From assembly GCA_019912395.1 (NCBI GenBank), contig JAIOIH010000014.1, positions 80,800-144,799 of the forward strand: a DNA stretch of 64,000 nt. Reading direction: 5' to 3'. Under the pieces are notes generated by a model. The model worked only from the letters and a program-made list of their open reading frames with translations. It had not been told where the DNA came from and did no database searches. Both the position numbers and the translations under genes were made by a program. Position 1 is the first letter of the stretch; every line of letters starts with the position of its first letter. Of this stretch, positions 57,141 through 64,000 are shown in pieces. The DNA comes from Flavobacteriales bacterium. Lineage in GTDB: Bacteria; Bacteroidota; Bacteroidia; Flavobacteriales_F; PHOS-HE28.

Positions 57141-59528
57141 ATGAATTCGACCAACACCGACATCGCCGAAGAAAAAATGACCCTTGACGAGGTCCGCGAA
57201 GAGATCCTCCGCGACTTCGCCCTCGTGATGCTCAGCCGCGAGGCCAGCCTCCTCGGCCGCAGGGAAGTGCTTACCGGCAAGGCCAAGTTCGGCATCTTCG
57301 GTGATGGCAAGGAACTGGCACAGGTGTGCATGGCCAAGCAGTTCCGCCCCGGTGATTGGCGCAGCGGCTACTACCGCGACCAAACGTTCATGTTCGCCAT
57401 TGGCGAGCTCACCGTTCAACAATGGTTCGCCCAGCTGTACGCCCATGCGGACGTACACGCCGAGCCCGCCAGCGCGGGACGCCAGATGAACGGCCACTTC
57501 GCCACCCGCAGCCTGGACGACAACGGCGAGTGGAAGAACCTCGCCGAGCAATACAATTCCAGTCCGGACATCTCCCCCACCGCCGGCCAGATGCCGCGCC
57601 TGCTCGGGCTCGCGCAGGCCAGCAAGATGTTCCGGCAGAACGAGGCGCTGCACGGCTACACGCAATTCAGCAACCGCGGCAACGAGGTCGCCTTCGGCAC
57701 CATCGGTGACGCCAGCACCAGCGAAGGACCGTTCTGGGAAGCGATCAATGCGGCCGGCGTGCTCCAAGTGCCCATGGCCGTGAGCGTTTGGGACGACGGC
57801 TGGGGCATCAGCGTGAGCAAGGAATACCAGACCACCAAGGGCAGCATCAGCAAATTGCTCCAAGGTTTCGAGAAGCAGGAAGGCACCAACGGCCTGCGCA
57901 TCCACAGGGTGAAGGGCTGGGACTACGCCGCGCTGAACAAGACCTACGAACAGGCCATCGGCCTATGCCGCGAGGAGCATGTGCCGTGCCTGATCCACGT
58001 GGAGGAGATCACCCAGCCGCAAGGCCACAGCACCAGCGGAAGCCACGAGCGCTACAAGAGCAAGGAGCTACTGGATTGGTACAAGACCGCCGACTGCACC
58101 GTGCGCTTCCGCGAATGGATCCTCGCCTTCAAGCCCGGTGGGGTGCCCATCGCCACGGCGGAACAACTGGATGCCATCCAAGCAAAGGCAAAAGCCGATG
58201 CCCGCGCTGCGCAGAAGGCCGCATGGGCGGATTTCCTCGCGCCGATCCAAGCCGAACGGGAAGAAGTGACGGCGCTCGTTGAAGGTCTTGGTGTTGAAGG
58301 CACCGATGCGCTCGCACAGGAATTGCGCAGCGCCATGGATCCCGGCCGCAAGGACATCATGAGCACCGCGCGTCGTGCGTTGATCGCTGCGAGCGGGACC
58401 GGCAACGCAGCCGTGGAAGCCTTGAAGAACTGGGTGGACCAAGCGAACGTCGCGAACGCCGATCGGTACGGCAGCCATCTGTACAGCCAAAGTGCAAAGA
58501 GTTGCCTGAACGTGCGCGAAGTACCGGTGCAGTACAGCGACGATGAAGAGGTGGACGGCCGCGTCCTCATCCGCGACAACTTCGCCGCGCTCTTCGAGAA
58601 GGAGCCGCTGCTCCTCACCTTCGGGGAGGACACCGGCAGGATCGGCGACGTGAACCAGGGCATGGAAGGCATGCAGGCGCGCTTCGGCGAACTGCGCGTG
58701 AGCGATGTCGGCATCCGCGAGAACAGCATCCTCGGCCAAGGCATTGGAATGGCCCTTCGCGGCCTGCGCCCCGTGGCGGAGATCCAATACCTGGACTACC
58801 TGCTCTACTGCCTCCAGCCGATGAGCGACGACCTCGCCACCATCCAATGGCGCACCAAGGGCGGCCAGAAGGCACCGCTGATCGTGCGCACGCGCGGGCA
58901 CCGGCTCGAAGGTGTCTGGCACAGCGGCAGCCCCATGGGCATGATCATCAACAGCCTGCGCGGCATCGTGGTGTGCGTGCCGCGCAACATGCAGCAGGCC
59001 GCGGGCATGTACAATACGCTGATCCAAAGCGATGATCCCGCGCTGGTGATCGAATGCCTCAACGGCTACCGCACCAAGGAGCGCCTGCCGAGCAACCTCG
59101 GCGAATTCACCGTGCCCATCGGCATTCCGGAGATCGTCCGTGAAGGCAAGGACCTCACGTTGGTGAGCTATGGAAGCACTTTTCACATCTGCAAACAGGC
59201 AGCGGAGCGGCTCTACGAACTGGGCATCGATGTCGAGATGGTGGATGCACGCACGCTCCTCCCCTTCGACCGAGAGCACCGCATTGTGGAAAGCCTGAAA
59301 AAGACCAATCGCCTGCTGGTAGTGGACGAGGACGTGCCCGGTGGTGCCAGCGCCTACATCCTGCAACAGGTGCTGCAAGTGCAAGGCGGCTACCGCTGGT
59401 TGGACAGCGCGCCCGTAACGCTTACCGCCAAACCACACCGTCCGGCATACGGCACGGACGGGGATTACTTCAGCAAGCCGAGTGTGGAGGATGTGGTGGA
59501 GGCGGTGGTGGGGATGATGCGGGAGTAA
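57141..59528 (+). CDS. 2-oxoacid (branched-chain/2-oxoisovalerate) dehydrogenase E1, fused alpha and beta
   Basis: TPP region GTIGDASTSEGPFWEAINAAGVLQVPMAVSVWDDGWGIS; beta part LLTFGEDTGRIGDVNQGM, TLLPFDREHRIVESLKKTNRLLVVDED. Confidence 0.88.
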   Translation: MNSTNTDIAEEKMTLDEVREEILRDFALVMLSREASLLGRREVLTGKAKFGIFGDGKELAQVCMAKQFRPGDWRSGYYRDQTFMFAIGELTVQQWFAQLYAHADVHAEPASAGRQMNGHFATRSLDDNGEWKNLAEQYNSSPDISPTAGQMPRLLGLAQASKMFRQNEALHGYTQFSNRGNEVAFGTIGDASTSEGPFWEAINAAGVLQVPMAVSVWDDGWGISVSKEYQTTKGSISKLLQGFEKQEGTNGLRIHRVKGWDYAALNKTYEQAIGLCREEHVPCLIHVEEITQPQGHSTSGSHERYKSKELLDWYKTADCTVRFREWILAFKPGGVPIATAEQLDAIQAKAKADARAAQKAAWADFLAPIQAEREEVTALVEGLGVEGTDALAQELRSAMDPGRKDIMSTARRALIAASGTGNAAVEALKNWVDQANVANADRYGSHLYSQSAKSCLNVREVPVQYSDDEEVDGRVLIRDNFAALFEKEPLLLTFGEDTGRIGDVNQGMEGMQARFGELRVSDVGIRENSILGQGIGMALRGLRPVAEIQYLDYLLYCLQPMSDDLATIQWRTKGGQKAPLIVRTRGHRLEGVWHSGSPMGMIINSLRGIVVCVPRNMQQAAGMYNTLIQSDDPALVIECLNGYRTKERLPSNLGEFTVPIGIPEIVREGKDLTLVSYGSTFHICKQAAERLYELGIDVEMVDARTLLPFDREHRIVESLKKTNRLLVVDEDVPGGASAYILQQVLQVQGGYRWLDSAPVTLTAKPHRPAYGTDGDYFSKPSVEDVVEAVVGMMRE

Positions 59529-59539
59529 TAGCCACTCGC

Positions 59540-60037
59540 ATGTTCCGTATACTCTGTTCTCTCATTAACGTGCTCCTTACCCTGCTTACATGGGCACAAG
59601 AACCACCTCGCAGAGGCACCTATGGGGATAAAGCCTACATGCGGCAGTTCAAAGTCACTCAAGATCTCGTTGAGATCCTCGCCGACGGCAGGAAGGCTGG
59701 ATTGAGTTCATTCTTTGAACGCACCACCTACGCTGATTCTCTTCAGCCCACATTGGATTCACTCGCAGCTACTTGGGGAAAGGGTGAACGCAAGCGCATC
59801 ATTGTGCAAGGCGAAATCGACGGCCCAGACAATCGGATGCGTGCTACGGTGCTGACTGCGGATGACAAGGTCCTTGGACAAGTCGTAGTCTACTATGCTC
59901 CGAAAGATGCGATATGCTTAATCCGCAAATTCGGGGTCGTCTCAAAGAAGAAGATCGTATTTGACACGTCTGACCTGCCACCAAAAGAAGAACCTCCTCC
60001 GACCCAGCAGATGCTGGAAGAGCAACAGAATCGATAG
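59540..60037 (+). CDS. Hypothetical secreted protein
   Basis: ORF with N-terminal hydrophobic stretch; no recognised domain. Confidence 0.5.
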   Translation: MFRILCSLINVLLTLLTWAQEPPRRGTYGDKAYMRQFKVTQDLVEILADGRKAGLSSFFERTTYADSLQPTLDSLAATWGKGERKRIIVQGEIDGPDNRMRATVLTADDKVLGQVVVYYAPKDAICLIRKFGVVSKKKIVFDTSDLPPKEEPPPTQQMLEEQQNR

Positions 60038-60363
60038 GTGCCACGAATCCTCGCGCTTTTCAAGACATCGACGGCGACCGGTTCTTCTTCTTAAAGCACG
60101 CACTTGCTCTTTTCGCAGATACCCCAGCCAGCGCTCGCGTTTCTTGCGAGCACATGTAAATCCTGAAGACCCACGCCATGGTCTTTCGGATGGAGCTCTG
60201 ACGCGGCGTTGATCAACTGCCATCGGTGGAAACTTGCCGTGGCCTCGTGTCCGTTCGCCAGATCGCCGCGGATACCTTGCCTTCCATCGTTGAACCGCCT
60301 GCGCGCAGATCGTCCCCATGATCCGAAAAGTCCGTTCATGCGCAAGGGCATAACACCCGCCGC

Positions 60364-61110
60364 ATGAACGAACAGGACTGGGATGATGTCGCCACCACCT
60401 TCGAGGAGGAGATCTTCAACGTGCCGGAGAACGATACGAAGGGATTGATCACCGAGGCGATCGAACGTCTCGCTTCACCCGAGGCGACGGCCACGGACCT
60501 CGGTTGTGGCGTGGGCCGGACATTGCCATTGCTCTCCCGGAATTTTGCCCACGTTCAGGCCGTGGACGTCAGCAGCCAATGCCTTGCCGTGGCGGAGAGG
60601 GCCTGCGCGGAATGCAACAACATCACCTACGTGCATGCCGACCTTTCCAATGACCGGAACGGCTATCCGGCGACCAACGTGGTGCTCTGCATCAACACGC
60701 TGCTGAACGCTTCCATCACGGTGCGCGAACCGCTCTTCGACCGCACCTGCCGCAGCGTGAAGCGTGGTGGCCACCTGGTGCTGGTGGTGCCCGCACTGGG
60801 TTCCGCGCTGCTCACGGCATATCGACGTCTTCAATGGAACCTGCGCGACGGCATGAGCCCCGAACAAGCACAATTGGAGACAACAAAGAATGATGCGGGC
60901 ATCGAACATGGCATCGTGCAGATCGACGGCGTGCCCACCAAGCATTTTCTACGTGAGGAGTTGGAAGCATCCTTGCTGGCCCGGGGTTTCGCAGTGGACA
61001 CGATGGAGAAGCTCGAGTATGGCTGGGACACGGAGTTCACCGCGCCACCGCGCTGGATGAAGGCACCCTACCCATGGGACTGGTTCCTGGTGGCGAAACG
61101 CATGCGCTGA
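60364..61110 (+). CDS. Class I SAM-dependent methyltransferase
   Basis: ATDLGCGVGRTLPLLSRNFAHVQAVDVSSQCLAVAERA. Confidence 0.85.
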   Translation: MNEQDWDDVATTFEEEIFNVPENDTKGLITEAIERLASPEATATDLGCGVGRTLPLLSRNFAHVQAVDVSSQCLAVAERACAECNNITYVHADLSNDRNGYPATNVVLCINTLLNASITVREPLFDRTCRSVKRGGHLVLVVPALGSALLTAYRRLQWNLRDGMSPEQAQLETTKNDAGIEHGIVQIDGVPTKHFLREELEASLLARGFAVDTMEKLEYGWDTEFTAPPRWMKAPYPWDWFLVAKRMR

Positions 61111-61243
61111 GCGGCCGGCCCTCCTCATTGTCCTTCAGGCTGCACGTGGACCGCATTGCAGTACACAAGGATGGCCACCATACTGAACTGTACACACCCA
61201 TTCACGGGCATGCTAGTTTTGTGTACCAGGACCCACATCCATC

Positions 61244-61705
61244 ATGAAACCCAGATTGAACATTGCCGCCGCTGCCCCCGGCATCTACAAAGCCATGTCG
61301 GGGCTCGAGGAATACCTCCACCATTGTTCCATTGAGATCCCCCTGATTCACTTGATAAAGCTGCGGGCCTCCCAGATCAATGAGTGCGCCTATTGCATCG
61401 ACATGCACTGGAAGGACCTGCGTGCGCTTGGCGAGGATGAGCAACGGCTCTACTCCTTGGATGCTTGGCGCGAATGCCCTTGGTACACCGATCGCGAACG
61501 CGCCGCCCTGGCCTGGACCGAGGCCGTGACCCTGGTGGCCGAAGACCAGGTCCCGGATGCCGTGTACAATGAGGTCCATCCGCATTTCAGCGATACCGAG
61601 CTCGCCGACCTCACCTTCGCCATTGCCACCATCAATGTGTGGAACAGGCTTTCCATCGCGGCGCGCGGGGAGCCTGGCGTGTACAAGGTGAAGCAGCACG
61701 CGTGA
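61244..61705 (+). CDS. AhpD/carboxymuconolactone decarboxylase family protein
   Basis: LIKLRASQINECAYCIDMHWKDLRALGE. Confidence 0.88.
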   Translation: MKPRLNIAAAAPGIYKAMSGLEEYLHHCSIEIPLIHLIKLRASQINECAYCIDMHWKDLRALGEDEQRLYSLDAWRECPWYTDRERAALAWTEAVTLVAEDQVPDAVYNEVHPHFSDTELADLTFAIATINVWNRLSIAARGEPGVYKVKQHA

Positions 61706-61721
61706 GCGGTACGTCCCTTGG

Positions 61722-62093
61722 CTACCCGCCACGCTTCAGCCCGATCACGCCGATGATGATGAAGGCGAACCACAGCAGTTGCATACCACTTGCAGGTTGC
61801 CTGAACCAGAAGGTGTCGATCATCTTGGAGCTGATCAATGCCACGGCCATCCAGACCGCGAAGGCGGTGCTGGCAGGAATGGTGCGCATGCTCATGGACA
61901 GAAAGATCACATTGCCCGCGCCGAAGACGGCATAGCCCAGGAACGGCAGCAGCGATTTGGCGTGCAATGGATCACTGAAGAGTCCGGACCAGCCCATCTC
62001 CTTCACTGCCCTTACATCCATCGCACGCACGGCATAGAGCCATACGGATTCACTGAGCGATGCGATGAGGAGATAGATCCAGCTAATGGCCAT
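61722..62093 (-). CDS. SMR (EmrE-like) family small multidrug transporter
   Basis: WIYLLIASLSESVWLYAVRAMD...ASTAFAVWMAVALISSKMIDTFWFRQPAS. Confidence 0.75.
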   Translation of the reverse strand: MAISWIYLLIASLSESVWLYAVRAMDVRAVKEMGWSGLFSDPLHAKSLLPFLGYAVFGAGNVIFLSMSMRTIPASTAFAVWMAVALISSKMIDTFWFRQPASGMQLLWFAFIIIGVIGLKRGG

Positions 62094-62210
62094 GCGTACC
62101 GGTTTCGGAGCGCAAGGAACGCAGGAAGCTCGGAACAGGCTCCACCTTTCCCGTTTTACCGGAACGCCCCTACCTTCGATGAGCAAACCGTGTTCCTATC
62201 CTTCCAACAA

Positions 62211-63488
62211 ATGGCATTCACGCCCCCAAGCATTCGATGGCCGCGCATATCGTGCGCCTGGATCGCCAGTGCCTCGCTCAGCGCAGCCATGGCTCAAACG
62301 GAAAATTCCGGTGACATCATTCCCCAGCCCGGATCGGTGCCGGCGTTCTCGCTTGAAGCGGAATTCGATCTGCCACCGCACTATACCTTGTCCGACAGCG
62401 TCGACCTAAGCCCTTGGTTCCCGCCGCCCGGCAACCAACGCCGACAAGCCTCCTGCACCACGTGGGCCCTGTGCTACGGTGCAATGGGCTATGCGCTTAA
62501 CCGCTCGCTGGGCCGCACCTATACGCCTCTGGACACCGCCGATCCAGCCACCACCTACAGCCCGGCGTTCCTCTTCAACCTCCTGAAGCAGCGTGACGAC
62601 GAAGCCTGCACCACCAACGCATCCTTCGAAAACGTGGTAAAGCTGGCCCAAGGAGAGGGTTGCTGCCGATGGTCCGAAATGCCCTACGATACCGCATGGA
62701 ACGGCTGCTTGGAGGCCGTGCCGCTGAGAGCCATGCAAGAGGCGGGGCAATTCCACCTGCCGGAATTGATCGACATCGACCCCACCAACAAACTCCAATG
62801 GCAATACCATCTGGACCAAGGGCGGCCCATCATCACCGAGATCACCATCGATTCCCTGTTCTTCCATGGTGGCTATGCCACCCATGGCGACAGCATGCTG
62901 CATTGGCGCTACACTGGCCCCGTGCGCTTTATGGGTGGTCATGCGGTGGTGTGTACCGGGTACGAGAACGACAGCACCTTCACCTTCATCAATTCGTATG
63001 GTACCCGTTGGGGCTGCGACGGCTATTTCACGGCGAGCTGGGACATGATCTTCCGCCGATGTTACGGTGCGCATGTGCTCATGCCGGACATCTCCAACAC
63101 CGACCTGCTACCCTTGCTCCCTGCGGGAAACAGGACATTGAACGGTGAGAGGGTCAAGAAAGGGATCAGGCCCGGAAGATCCATTAGGGTGAACCATGCG
63201 CTGGTGCAACTGGCCGCGCTTACGCCCGACCAGGAACGAGCGGTGGTACGGGTGGTCCGGCCCTCGGACCATGAAGTGCTGCACACCTTGCACCTGCGCC
63301 CAGGCCGGACCATGACCATTTACGGGAACGGCAAGCGGACCGACTACATGTACAGCAAACCCTCCATTCCGGGAAGGTGGTTCAAGCGGCCGATCCGGCT
63401 CATCGTAACCAATACGGATATCGCTTCGGACCCCTATCTGGTGCGCCGGGACACCCTGTTGCGGCGTCTCCATGCCGGAATGCGGTGA
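62211..63488 (+). CDS. Papain-like (C1 family) cysteine peptidase, secreted
   Basis: NQRRQASCTTWALCYGAMGY; GGHAVVCTGYENDSTFTFINSYGTRWGCDGYF. Confidence 0.8.
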   Translation: MAFTPPSIRWPRISCAWIASASLSAAMAQTENSGDIIPQPGSVPAFSLEAEFDLPPHYTLSDSVDLSPWFPPPGNQRRQASCTTWALCYGAMGYALNRSLGRTYTPLDTADPATTYSPAFLFNLLKQRDDEACTTNASFENVVKLAQGEGCCRWSEMPYDTAWNGCLEAVPLRAMQEAGQFHLPELIDIDPTNKLQWQYHLDQGRPIITEITIDSLFFHGGYATHGDSMLHWRYTGPVRFMGGHAVVCTGYENDSTFTFINSYGTRWGCDGYFTASWDMIFRRCYGAHVLMPDISNTDLLPLLPAGNRTLNGERVKKGIRPGRSIRVNHALVQLAALTPDQERAVVRVVRPSDHEVLHTLHLRPGRTMTIYGNGKRTDYMYSKPSIPGRWFKRPIRLIVTNTDIASDPYLVRRDTLLRRLHAGMR

Positions 63489-63491
63489 TGC

Positions 63492-64000
63492 TCATGCCCG
63501 CTCCACAAAGTACATGTTCAGCATGCCCTTGCCCTTGACCTGCACAGCTCCGCGCGGGGTGAAGCGCAGGCCGGCCGCGTCCTTTATCTCGTCGTAAGTG
63601 GTCTGGCTGATGTTCACTTTGGCCACCTCGCCGGAGGTTTCCATGCGGTTGGCCACGTTCACCGTGTCGCCCCAGATGTCGTAGGCATACTTCTTCACAC
63701 CCACGATGCCGGCGATCACCGGTCCGGTGTGCAGGCCCGTACGCATCACGAAATAATGGCGGCCTTCAGCGATCCGCTGTTGCTTGTACGCTTGCATGAA
63801 TTCGTGCATATCCAATGCCGCGTGTACGGTCTGTAGCGGGCTGCCCCTGTCCTTGTCCGGAAGTCCGCCTGCGGCCATGTAGGCATCACCGATGGTCTTG
63901 ATCTTCTCGATGCCGTGCTTCTCCACGATGCCGTCGAACGCCTTGAAGCAATGGTCGAGCTCTCCGACCAGGTCCTGGGCGCTCATCTTCGCGCCCATCT
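63492..64000 (-). CDS. Adenylate/guanylate cyclase catalytic domain protein, truncated at window edge
   Basis: KTIGDAYMAAGGLP; RTGLHTGPVIAGIVGVKKYAYDIWGDTVNVANRMETSGE. Confidence 0.85.
   Translation of the reverse strand, partial: MGAKMSAQDLVGELDHCFKAFDGIVEKHGIEKIKTIGDAYMAAGGLPDKDRGSPLQTVHAALDMHEFMQAYKQQRIAEGRHYFVMRTGLHTGPVIAGIVGVKKYAYDIWGDTVNVANRMETSGEVAKVNISQTTYDEIKDAAGLRFTPRGAVQVKGKGMLNMYFVERA

Noticed and set aside
58068-59438. 456-aa minus-strand ORF opposite the E1 dehydrogenase
   Set aside because: Antisense shadow ORF.
1-64000. CRISPR arrays, tRNA/rRNA genes, transposases, integrases or prophage genes
   Set aside because: No regularly spaced repeats, recognisable RNA genes or mobile-element proteins were seen; short tRNAs could still be missed by eye.

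Overview
A 64 kb window, almost entirely protein-coding, from what looks like a high-GC Bacteroidota denitrifier. Lineage is inferred from T9SS-type C-termini, TonB receptor, Omp28-type protein, fused 2-oxoacid dehydrogenase E1 and TAnnTTTG-like -7 boxes. The left end encodes class I (BcrA/B/C-type) benzoyl-CoA reductase subunits. Divergent to them is a MobA/XdhC/SDR/4-hydroxybenzoyl-CoA reductase cluster with fused alpha+gamma subunits. Next come a NarK-type transporter, a TehA-like carrier, a porin, a TonB receptor/molybdo-lipoprotein/ModE/hemerythrin/MoaA cluster, a 627-aa orphan protein, nadBA, norCB, an RND efflux operon, small membrane proteins, OsmC, MarR, class II RNR, fasciclin, nosYFDL-NosZ (Sec/lipoprotein type), two c-type cytochrome lipoproteins around a divergent 12-TM heme-copper-oxidase-like protein, and nirK. 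The strongest hidden signal is a family of ten Crp/Fnr-like palindromes (nTGAYnnnnRTCAn, one of them degenerate). Each lies 29-31 nt upstream of the last G of a Bacteroidetes-like -7 element. They precede bcr/hcr, narK, the TonB/ModE cluster, norC, cytochrome c-nosZ, the 627-aa orphan and several small uncharacterised genes, so they may define one anaerobic/NO regulon linking aromatic degradation, molybdenum acquisition and denitrification. All calls are by eye from translations; no searches were run.
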